Positions 1-5,455 of a stretch of 5,964 nt of DNA are shown here, piece after piece. The notes under the pieces were generated by a model. It was given only the letters and a program-made list of their open reading frames with translations, was not told the origin of the DNA and searched no databases. How positions within the stretch are numbered: the stretch's first letter is position 1; each line of letters opens with the position of its first letter. Made by a program: the position numbers and the translations under genes. Source of the stretch: an uncultured Clostridia bacterium (GTDB lineage: Bacteria; Bacillota; Clostridia; Christensenellales; UBA1242); NCBI GenBank assembly GCA_934772445.1, contig CAKVMJ010000042.1, positions 1 to 5,964 on the forward strand, read 5' to 3'.

Positions 1-2409
1 GCAAATATAGTCGGTGATTTAAGCTGCAATTTTACAGATACCACCGATGATGGTGTAAATAATCCAAATGCAATAAAGTTTACATACTATGTAAGAAATA
101 AGAGCCTAACACCATTGAATATAAAAGTAACAAAAACTCCAGCAGAAGCAGAAGAAAGCGGAACAGGAGCAGAAAACCATAAACCAAAGGTAACTCTTAA
201 TTCAGATACAGAAGGAAATAATACTCTAACTGCTGTATCAAGTAATGCTGGATATGACCTAAAAGCAGGAGATATATTTACATATTCAGTAACTCTATCT
301 CTAGCCAAAGGTGGAACAGGAACAATCAATGCAGATTTTGGCTTAGCACCAAACTTTGATGCAGGCGTAACCTTTAATTTCAATGTTGGTGGAGATAATA
401 ATGGAACAATAGTAACCTCTGTTGATGGAACTTCTCCAACCACAGTTAATTCTAGTACTCTAGCAGGTCAAACTCTAGGCGAATATTTAGCCACTCAACA
501 AACAGCTGAATATTCCACAGGCTGGTTCTTTGATGAAGGATTAACTAAAGTTGTAACTGAAGATTATCTATCTCAATCCATAACTAATTCATCTTTAACT
601 TCTTCTTTACATTGTAAAACAGCATCTATAGATGGATTAAAATTTACATTAGCTGGTGATGGTAACTCATATTCTGTTGCAAAAACAAGCACAACAGTTC
701 CTAGTGGTAATGTAGTAATTCCGAATATGTATAATGGAAAACCTGTTAAAGGAATTGCAAAGAGTGGCTTTGCTAGTAATAAAGTTATAACCAGTATTGT
801 ATTGCCTAATACAATAGAAAGTATTTCAGCTTCAGCATTTAATGCTTGTAGTGGTTTAACAAATACTACAATACCAAATAGTGTAACAAGCGTAGGTAAT
901 ACTGCTTTTAGAAACTGTACAAGTTTAGCAAATGTAGTTATACCTAATAGCATTGAAAGCTTTGGCACTTCGATTTTTTATGGCTGTACTGGATTAAAAT
1001 ATGCCATATTATCTGAGGGATTAACAACTTTAAATGGTCAAATATTTTTAGGTTGTACAAGTTTAGAAAATGTTGAGTTGCCTAGTAGTTTGATTGAAAT
1101 TCCTGGGAAAGCATTTTGTGGATGTGAAGCATTAAATAATGTTGTGATTAAGAAAGGGACAACTAACATTAGTGATTATGCATTTCAAGGTTGTACGGGT
1201 TTGGTAGGTATAACGCTTCCTAATAGTGTAACAAATATTGGAAAGTATGTATTTCAAAATTGTAGTAGTTTAAAACAAGCAGTATTACCTGAGTCTTTAA
1301 TTGAAATGGGAGCGTATGCCTTTTCTTCCTGTACTAGTTTAGAGAGTATAAAATTACCCAATAGTTTGAAATCAATATCTGCTTATGCGTTTGAATCTTG
1401 TAGTAGTTTAAAAAATGTTGAGATATCTAATAATGTAGCTGAAATAGGAAGTAGTGCATTTATTAAGTGTAGTAGTTTAACTAGTATAAAAATTCCTAAT
1501 AGCGTAACAACTATTTTGGATAATGCATTTCGAAGTTGCTCTGGATTAACTAGTATAGAGATACCTAATAATGTAACAAGTATAGGAAATTATGCATTTA
1601 AAGTCTGTGATGGATTAATAAGCATTGTAGTATCAAGTGGAAATTCAAAATATGATAGCCGAAATAACTGTAATGCTATAATAGAAACTGCTAGCAATAC
1701 ATTGATTCAAGGATGTTCTAATACTGTTATTCCTAATACGGTAACAAAAATAGGAAATTATGCATTTGAATTTTGTAGTGTGTTCACAAGTATAGAAATA
1801 CCAAATAGTGTAACAAGTATAGGAGAGTGTGCGTTTCAATTTTGTAGAGGCTTAACAAGTATAGAAATACCAAACAGTGTAACGAATATAGGGAAATATG
1901 CGTTCAACAATTGTAATAAATTAGTAAATGTAATAATGTCTAATAGTATAACGAGTATAAGTGATGCTACATTTAATGGTTGTTCTAGGTTAGAAAGTAT
2001 AACAATACCAAGCGGTGTAACAAGTATAGGAGAGAGTGCATTTCAATATTGTAGTGGATTGTTAAGTATAGAAATACCAAATAGCGTAACTAGTATAGGA
2101 GAGCGTGCTTTTCGTGGATGTAATGGTTTTAAAAGTGTAACAATTCCGGATAGCGTAAAAATGATGGTAGCAAATGCTTTTAGCCTTTGTACAAGTTTAA
2201 CAAAAATATATATTTCCCAATCTGTAACAACAATATCTGCTTCATCTTATTCTGATTCTCCATTTAAAGATTGTTCCTCAACTCTTCAAATCTACTGTGA
2301 AGCATCATCAAAGCCATCTGGGTGGGGTACTTATTGGAATTATTACGATAGTTCAAATCAGCTAAATGTCACTTGGGGCTATACACGAGTTCAATTTGAT
2401 GCGTTATAA
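1..2409 (+). CDS. BspA-like LRR_5 surface/secreted protein, 5' end outside window
   Basis: The frame is open from base 1 to the TAA at 2407-2409 (802 codons seen), so the true start, and any signal peptide, lie upstream; the TTG at 115 is internal. Order of domains: codons 1-120, Asn/Thr-rich beta-type sequence (FTYYVRN, then AGDIFTYSVTLSL) like N-terminal domains of secreted Gram-positive proteins; about codons 124-206, a module ending TGWFFDEGLTKVV...LHCKT that resembles a Listeria-Bacteroides (InlB B/Flg_new) repeat; about 209-260, an LRR cap (VVIPNMYNGKPVKGIA); 261-759, about 20 LRR_5 units of 23 residues, consensus LTSIEIPNSVTSIGxxAFxxC; then a typical BspA ending (IYCEASSKPSGW...WNY...VTWGY). 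There is no LPXTG motif, membrane anchor or basic tail, so C-terminal covalent anchoring is not supported. BspA-like proteins are known as surface or secreted adhesion and host-interaction factors; the ligand here is unknown. The family assignment is secure, the role is inference. A terminator follows at 2524-2558. Confidence 0.93.
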   Translation, partial: ANIVGDLSCNFTDTTDDGVNNPNAIKFTYYVRNKSLTPLNIKVTKTPAEAEESGTGAENHKPKVTLNSDTEGNNTLTAVSSNAGYDLKAGDIFTYSVTLSLAKGGTGTINADFGLAPNFDAGVTFNFNVGGDNNGTIVTSVDGTSPTTVNSSTLAGQTLGEYLATQQTAEYSTGWFFDEGLTKVVTEDYLSQSITNSSLTSSLHCKTASIDGLKFTLAGDGNSYSVAKTSTTVPSGNVVIPNMYNGKPVKGIAKSGFASNKVITSIVLPNTIESISASAFNACSGLTNTTIPNSVTSVGNTAFRNCTSLANVVIPNSIESFGTSIFYGCTGLKYAILSEGLTTLNGQIFLGCTSLENVELPSSLIEIPGKAFCGCEALNNVVIKKGTTNISDYAFQGCTGLVGITLPNSVTNIGKYVFQNCSSLKQAVLPESLIEMGAYAFSSCTSLESIKLPNSLKSISAYAFESCSSLKNVEISNNVAEIGSSAFIKCSSLTSIKIPNSVTTILDNAFRSCSGLTSIEIPNNVTSIGNYAFKVCDGLISIVVSSGNSKYDSRNNCNAIIETASNTLIQGCSNTVIPNTVTKIGNYAFEFCSVFTSIEIPNSVTSIGECAFQFCRGLTSIEIPNSVTNIGKYAFNNCNKLVNVIMSNSITSISDATFNGCSRLESITIPSGVTSIGESAFQYCSGLLSIEIPNSVTSIGERAFRGCNGFKSVTIPDSVKMMVANAFSLCTSLTKIYISQSVTTISASSYSDSPFKDCSSTLQIYCEASSKPSGWGTYWNYYDSSNQLNVTWGYTRVQFDAL
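781..2277 (+). repeat. Tandem 69-bp (23-residue) LRR_5 repeat array within the BspA-like gene
   Basis: About 20 in-frame units each end in a cysteine, usually followed by Ser or Thr (NACS, NCT, GCT, SCS, FCR). The 5' units vary (for example LPSSLIEIPGKAF, VIKKGTTNISDYAF), whereas several 3' units are almost the same at DNA level. The stretch 1789-1827 matches 2065-2103 with two mismatches, and a related copy begins at 1858; the offsets are exactly 69 and 207 bases. The array is interrupted once, at 1633-1719, by a non-LRR insert. These are protein-coding solenoid repeats, not CRISPR or intergenic repeats. Confidence 0.92.
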
Positions 2410-2523
2410 TTCTCTTCACATTATGTAAAATAATTTATTAGTTAAATAAATTAACAATTAATATAAAATTAATTAGAATTTAATATAAATAAAAAAATAT
2501 TTATAATTATAAAACATATAAAT
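2410..2523. other. A+T spacer between the LRR gene and its terminator
   Basis: This 114-base stretch is nearly all A and T and carries no gene. It contains a 9-bp all-AT inverted repeat (2431-2439 with 2445-2453, loop of five) and a 14-base palindrome TTTATAATTATAAA at 2500-2513. In DNA this AT-rich both can arise by chance, and neither has a G:C pair to stabilise an RNA fold. On the plus strand it would be a long 3' untranslated region of the LRR gene. Confidence 0.6.
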
Positions 2524-2558
2524 AAAAAACTTTACGAAAATTATCGTAAAGTTTTTTT
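2524..2558. terminator. Bidirectional intrinsic terminator between convergent genes
   Basis: A perfect 14-bp stem pairs 2524-2537 with 2544-2557 around a six-base loop (AAATTA). The core is CTTTACGA/TCGTAAAG and the outer part is an A-run facing a T-run. Read rightward it ends in seven T (2552-2558) and would stop the LRR gene transcript, 114 bases after its stop codon. Read leftward it ends in GTTTTTTATTT and lies only 14 bases after the stop of the metallopeptidase gene. It fits both convergent units. Confidence 0.88.
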
Positions 2559-2571
2559 AATCATTATTAAT

Positions 2572-3321
2572 TTATTTTCTTTTTCTGCTTCCTACAACCA
2601 CGAATATAACTCTAAGTAAGCTTAACAAACTCATAACCATTCCAGCCACATAAGTTAGGGCAGCAGCATCTAAAACTTGTTTAACTTGTCTTGTTTCATT
2701 CTCGGTTATAATTCCATTTTCAAGCAACATTTCCATTGCTCTTTTGCTTGCGTTATATTCCACAGGCAATGTAATTAAACTTATAATTGTTGATAAACCA
2801 AATATTCCAATACCAACAAATATTAAGATTTGACCAATGCCTGAAACGGTATAAGCAATATCTAAAAATAATCCTAGAATTAAGACAATCCAAACCATAG
2901 GTGAGATAATATTATTAATTGGTATTAATATATTTCTAAGAACTAATGGAAAGTATCTTTCTTTATGTTGAACAGCGTGACCAACTTCGTGAGCCATAAC
3001 TCCTAAAGCTGAAAGACTTGTGCTATCATAATTACCATCACTTAAATTAACAGTTTTATTTCTTGGGTTGTAATTATCTGTAAGTTGACCAGAAATTCTA
3101 TTTATTTGAATATTGCTTAGTCCTTTAGATTCTAGCAATCTAACTGCTGCATCGTGAGAACTAATACCTAATTCTGAATAAGTTGCGGAATTGGTTGTGT
3201 AAGCATTCTGAACTTTGATTTGGGCAATAGAACCAAATATTATTCCGGGAATTAAGATTAATCCCCAAAAATAATAACTATAATAAAATCCAATGCCACT
3301 GCATAAAAAATTTAACATCAT
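2572..3321 (-). CDS. yugP: YugP-type membrane zinc metallopeptidase (Zn_peptidase_2 family)
   Basis: This 249-residue protein closely follows the YugP/Zn_peptidase_2 plan. There is a hydrophobic segment at about 8-35, a soluble part with SGQLTDNYNPRNKTVNLSD (77-95), then the zinc site HEVGHAVQH (HExxH at 111-115), membrane segments at about 136-157 and 160-185, TLPVEYNASKRA (184-195), and a last hydrophobic segment at 225-243 with basic tail GSRKRK. H111 and H115 should bind zinc and E112 should be catalytic; E188 of the PVE motif is the likely third ligand (inference). It is presumed to be an integral membrane protease; the substrate is unknown. The gene starts ATGATG; the first ATG is 3 bases from AAGGAG and the second is 6, so the true start may be 3318. 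It overlaps the stop of the upstream paralog, implying translational coupling, and the terminator at 2524-2558 follows directly. Confidence 0.93.
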   Translation of the reverse strand: MMLNFLCSGIGFYYSYYFWGLILIPGIIFGSIAQIKVQNAYTTNSATYSELGISSHDAAVRLLESKGLSNIQINRISGQLTDNYNPRNKTVNLSDGNYDSTSLSALGVMAHEVGHAVQHKERYFPLVLRNILIPINNIISPMVWIVLILGLFLDIAYTVSGIGQILIFVGIGIFGLSTIISLITLPVEYNASKRAMEMLLENGIITENETRQVKQVLDAAALTYVAGMVMSLLSLLRVIFVVVGSRKRK

Positions 3322-4019
3322 TTTCTCCTTTTAAAAACAAATAGGAATACATCATCGAAAAAGCTTGCTATATATGTTTGAACTGCCACATTTAATAAAT
3401 AACTTATTTTATCGTATTCCTTTAACTTGAAGCCTTTACACATTTTTAAATATCTCATAGCAATTTTACTAGCACCGTGTTCTAACGGAATACACAATAG
3501 GTGATTAAAAATGTGGAACACAAATAAAATAGAACCGATATAAAGAAAAGTTAAACAAAGTTGAATATCTATAGAATCTACAAGGAAACAAATTAAACTT
3601 ACAAGCAATGAAGGAATAATAAATTTATTTGTAACTTTAGTTATCTTTCTAAATAGATGAGTTAGCCTCAATAAAAAGTTATTATTTTTATCTTGAACTG
3701 CGTGACCAAGCTCGTGAGCCACAATCGCTATAGATGCAATCGAAGCTGTGTTACATACTTGCTCGCTCATTATTAATGTTTTACTTTTTGAACTATAGGC
3801 ATCTCCAAGTTCAATATTAGTAAGCGCAAACTTAAGGTTTGATAATCTTAAATTTCTTTTAGATATAAAAGCAAATTCTTTTCCTGTTAAATCTAAAGAA
3901 TTTGGCATATTCATATATCTTCTATAAATTCTTCTAATCCTGCTTCTTGAAGTTGCAATCGAAATAATCAAAAAAAGTACAACACCAATGATTATAATGT
4001 AGGGAATAGCTTCAGACAT
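3318..4019 (-). CDS. Second, divergent Zn_peptidase_2-like membrane metallopeptidase
   Basis: This 233-residue paralog of the adjacent YugP-type gene has the same layout: an N-terminal membrane segment (about 5-22) followed by a basic stretch (SRSRIRRIYRR), zinc motif HELGHAVQD (HExxH at 102-106), hydrophobic segments at about 133-152 and 155-178, CIPLEHGASKIAM (176-188, E180 aligning with the PVE glutamate of its neighbour), a weaker hydrophobic segment near 211-228, and a basic tail (KRRK). The catalytic H, E and H are kept, so activity is expected. It has lost the SGxLTDxYxPR motif (here ALTNIELGDAYSSKSK) and the His after AVQ, so it may differ in substrate. The start is well supported by AAGGAG at 4025-4030, five bases before ATG, and by the promoter at 4045-4073. 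The stop TGA sits inside ATGATGA at the next gene's start. Family membership is sure; the function is not known. Confidence 0.88.
   Translation of the reverse strand: MSEAIPYIIIIGVVLFLIISIATSRSRIRRIYRRYMNMPNSLDLTGKEFAFISKRNLRLSNLKFALTNIELGDAYSSKSKTLIMSEQVCNTASIASIAIVAHELGHAVQDKNNNFLLRLTHLFRKITKVTNKFIIPSLLVSLICFLVDSIDIQLCLTFLYIGSILFVFHIFNHLLCIPLEHGASKIAMRYLKMCKGFKLKEYDKISYLLNVAVQTYIASFFDDVFLFVFKRRK
3325..3330 (-). promoter_or_regulatory. Ribosome binding site for the YugP-type gene, inside the upstream gene
   Basis: The minus strand reads AAGGAG, then AAA, then ATGATGA. This perfect Shine-Dalgarno sequence is embedded in the last codons of the upstream peptidase gene. Spacing is 3 bases to the first ATG (3321) and 6 to the second (3318). 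The second is nearer the optimum, so the mature start may be one codon later, leaving a one-base TGATG overlap. Confidence 0.8.
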
Positions 4020-4044
4020 ATTCTCTCCTTCAAATTACATTAGT

Positions 4045-4073
4045 ATTATACATTATTATCTAAGTTTTAACAA
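4045..4073 (-). promoter_or_regulatory. Sigma-A-type promoter for the metallopeptidase pair
   Basis: On the minus strand, TTGTTA (4073-4068) and a perfect TATAAT (4050-4045) are separated by 17 bases. Transcription would start near 4038, giving a leader of about 19 bases that still includes the AAGGAG at 4030-4025. The perfect -10 and ideal spacing make this the best promoter in the window; it implies that the two peptidase genes can be transcribed independently of the upstream 317-residue gene. Confidence 0.7.
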
Positions 4074-4100
4074 TAAAATATTAAATAGATTTCAAAATTT

Positions 4101-5054
4101 TTATAGTTTGTTTATATCAATAATTTTTCCATTATCTATTGAAAAATCGTAAAAATCAAATCCATTGTTTGTTTCTACAACATAAGGTATTACATACGAA
4201 TTAAGATTATATGAATCTAAATAAATATTTTGAATATCTCCAAAGTAGTTTTCAAAATGTTCTTTTGAGATGTTATCAAAATTATTTGATAAATAACTTT
4301 TCGCTAAATTAAAATTTTTAATCTTAATTCCTTCTAAAAAGGCATAGGGGATTAGAAGATTATTATTTGTTTTATTAGGTTCTTCATTTAGATAAATATT
4401 ATATTCTTCAATGTTTCCACTCTTTAAATTATATGATTTAACTTTTCCGTGTTTTGCAAAGTCGTTTAACTTAGTTAGCGTTTTTATTTCATCATCATTT
4501 TCTTCAATTGAATCTGTGATGCTTTCAAATAAAGTTTCTAAATTATCTATATTTAGAATTGATGCAAAATATTGTTCGTTTTCAAGAGAGCAAAAAATAA
4601 TTAATTTATCATCTCTTTGTTTTATATCCGCATCTAAAATCTTATTTGTTGTGAGTTGTTTTTTAAGTTTGCTATTTTCATATATTAAAATATTTCCAAT
4701 TGAATTATTCGAAATTGTTATATTTAATTTTCCAAAATATTCATCTTTAATTATTTCGTTTCTACTGCTTATTGGTGCTTTAATTTTTTCAAATTTTAAT
4801 TCATAATGATTATTTCTAAAGGGGATAACTTTTATAAGCGATTTATTATTTTTAGAAAAATCTATTCTCTCGGTGTAACATAGAAGTTGATTTTTTGTTG
4901 TTGAGCAAGGATTAACAGATATGACAGCAGTGTTTGAGTGATATGCAATATCTATATATTTATTGTCATAAACATTTAAGTTTGTGACATTTATACCATT
5001 AATACTAATTATAACATTGCTATCGTTTTCAAAATGCAAATATTTTATATCCAT
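4101..5054 (-). CDS. Unrecognised 317-residue soluble protein
   Basis: I do not recognise this protein. It is 317 residues, rich in Asn, Lys, Ile and Tyr, with no signal peptide and no membrane segment, so it is probably cytoplasmic. Residues 1-170 are made of short beta-strand-like stretches (NVIISINGINV, YIDIAYHSNTAVISV, NILIYENSKLKKQL). Residues 172-200 form an acidic helix-like linker (ESITDSIEENDDEIKTL). The C-terminal part, about 233-317, has two helices (IPYAFLEGIKIKNFNLAKSYL and ISKEHFENYFGDI) followed by strands ending in FDFYDFSIDNGKIIDI, a pattern that could be a small NTF2-like alpha+beta domain (inference, low certainty). The start is supported by AGGAG at 5061-5065, six bases before ATG. 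Codon use matches its neighbours. It lies 81 bp upstream of the peptidase pair on the same strand with a promoter between and no clear terminator, so some read-through is possible. Confidence 0.85.
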   Translation of the reverse strand: MDIKYLHFENDSNVIISINGINVTNLNVYDNKYIDIAYHSNTAVISVNPCSTTKNQLLCYTERIDFSKNNKSLIKVIPFRNNHYELKFEKIKAPISSRNEIIKDEYFGKLNITISNNSIGNILIYENSKLKKQLTTNKILDADIKQRDDKLIIFCSLENEQYFASILNIDNLETLFESITDSIEENDDEIKTLTKLNDFAKHGKVKSYNLKSGNIEEYNIYLNEEPNKTNNNLLIPYAFLEGIKIKNFNLAKSYLSNNFDNISKEHFENYFGDIQNIYLDSYNLNSYVIPYVVETNNGFDFYDFSIDNGKIIDINKL

Positions 5055-5119
5055 AATTATCTCCTAGAATTTTGCTTTTTGCTTGTTTAAAATTCAATTT
5101 ATATGTTAATCATTAGAAT
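5055..5119. promoter_or_regulatory. Divergent intergenic region with weak promoter candidates
   Basis: This 65-bp AT-rich gap must start transcription of both flanking genes. Leftward, TATAAA (5103-5098) is the best -10; it would give a leader of about 37 bases, but its -35 at the ideal spacing (ATTTCA, inside the neighbouring ORF) is poor. Rightward, TTGCTT (5079-5084) and TATGTT (5102-5107) are spaced by 17 bases and would start transcription within a few bases of the ATG at 5120. Both are weak matches, so the exact sites are uncertain. Confidence 0.35.
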
Positions 5120-5383
5120 ATGAAATTGTATATTAATAGAATAAATCTAAAACCTAATTCCAATTTAAAAAATCATCATTTTTATTTTCAAAAAAATCCT
5201 AATATTTTAACCTTTAAAGATAAGAGTAGGTTACTCTCTGAAAAGGATATGATAAATTTATTTTTAGGTTTTGTAAGGCTTGTGAAAAAATCTGTTTCCT
5301 ATGAAATTGAAGAAGCTTACAGAAAAAAATTAAAGTACTACCATAATCAGATCGAGAATTTAAAGAGTTTGATAAAAGATTAA
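5120..5383 (+). CDS. Small basic protein of unknown function, 87 residues
   Basis: The frame runs from ATG at 5120 to TAA at 5381-5383, and an in-frame TAG at 5114-5116 rules out a longer form. The protein is lysine- and asparagine-rich. Residues about 1-35 look strand-like or irregular (MKLYINRINLKPNSNL); about 40-87 are helical with a charged, possibly coiled-coil tail (SYEIEEAYRKKLKYYHNQ, then IENLKSLIKD). There is no signal peptide or transmembrane helix. I recognise no family. Codon use is like that of the neighbours and a hairpin terminator sits on its stop codon, both of which favour a real gene. Against it, no Shine-Dalgarno sequence precedes the ATG, unlike the other four starts in the window. 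It lies 72 bp before addB on the same strand but is separated from it by the terminator and a promoter. Confidence 0.55.
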   Translation: MKLYINRINLKPNSNLKNHHFYFQKNPNILTFKDKSRLLSEKDMINLFLGFVRLVKKSVSYEIEEAYRKKLKYYHNQIENLKSLIKD

Positions 5384-5408
5384 AATTGCTTTAAAATCTT
5401 TTATTTTT
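5372..5408 (+). terminator. AT-rich hairpin terminator of the small ORF
   Basis: ATAAAAGATT (5372-5381) is perfectly repeated in inverted form as AATCTTTTAT (5395-5404), with a 13-base loop and a T-rich tail (five T at 5404-5408). It overlaps the stop codon of the 87-residue ORF. The stem has only one G:C pair, so it is weak by standard rules, but such stems are common in very AT-rich genomes. It separates the ORF from the addB-like gene. Confidence 0.5.
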
Positions 5409-5418
5409 CTGCTATAGT
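5390..5418 (+). promoter_or_regulatory. Extended -10 promoter for the addB-like gene
   Basis: TGCTATAGT at 5410-5418 matches the extended -10 form (TGn followed by TATAGT). A weak -35, TTTAAA (5390-5395), lies 17 bases upstream. Transcription would start near 5425, giving a leader of about 30 bases that includes AGGAAG at 5442-5447. An alternative -10, TATAAT at 5426-5431, has no good -35. The promoter overlaps the terminator hairpin of the preceding ORF. Confidence 0.55.
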
Positions 5419-5455
5419 AATTATATATAATTTATATTACTAGGAAGAAAAATTT

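Noticed and set aside
115..117. TTG as the start of the LRR protein
   Set aside because: The frame is open without a stop back to base 1 and the upstream residues (GDLSCNF, IKFTYYVRN) look like the same secreted domain; there is no ribosome binding site before the TTG.
87..443. Minus-strand open frame opposite the LRR gene
   Set aside because: It lies antisense to the N-terminal part of the LRR protein and has no family features or ribosome binding site; the plus-strand reading is clearly the protein.
573..968. Minus-strand open frame opposite the first LRR units
   Set aside because: It mirrors the repeats (periodic sequence) and is a by-product of the sense codon pattern.
1645..1839. Minus-strand open frame opposite the later LRR units
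   Set aside because: It is short, antisense to the repeat array, and without any gene signals.
781..2277. CRISPR-like periodic repeats
   Set aside because: The period is exactly 69 bp, in frame, with no constant repeat/unique spacer alternation; it encodes LRR_5 units.
2431..2513. All-AT inverted repeat (2431-2453) and 14-base palindrome (2500-2513) as regulatory sites
   Set aside because: Such matches are expected by chance in nearly pure A+T DNA and have no G:C pairs.
3318..3320. Mycoplasma-type code with TGA read as Trp
   Set aside because: Trp is encoded by TGG in the LRR protein and in the YugP-type protein, and TGA ends the second peptidase exactly at the next gene's start.
4020..4100. 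A terminator between the 317-residue gene and the peptidase pair
   Set aside because: I found only short, weak all-AT pairings and no stem followed by a T-run in the minus direction.
4411..4806. Plus-strand open frame inside the 317-residue gene, with hydrophobic Phe/Ser-rich translation
   Set aside because: It is antisense to a longer frame with a strong ribosome binding site; the Phe/Ser/Leu richness is what Lys/Glu-rich sense codons give on the other strand.
5069..5097. TTGAAT-17-CAAAAT as a minus-strand promoter for the 317-residue gene
   Set aside because: Transcription would begin at or inside the AGGAG ribosome binding site, leaving no usable leader.
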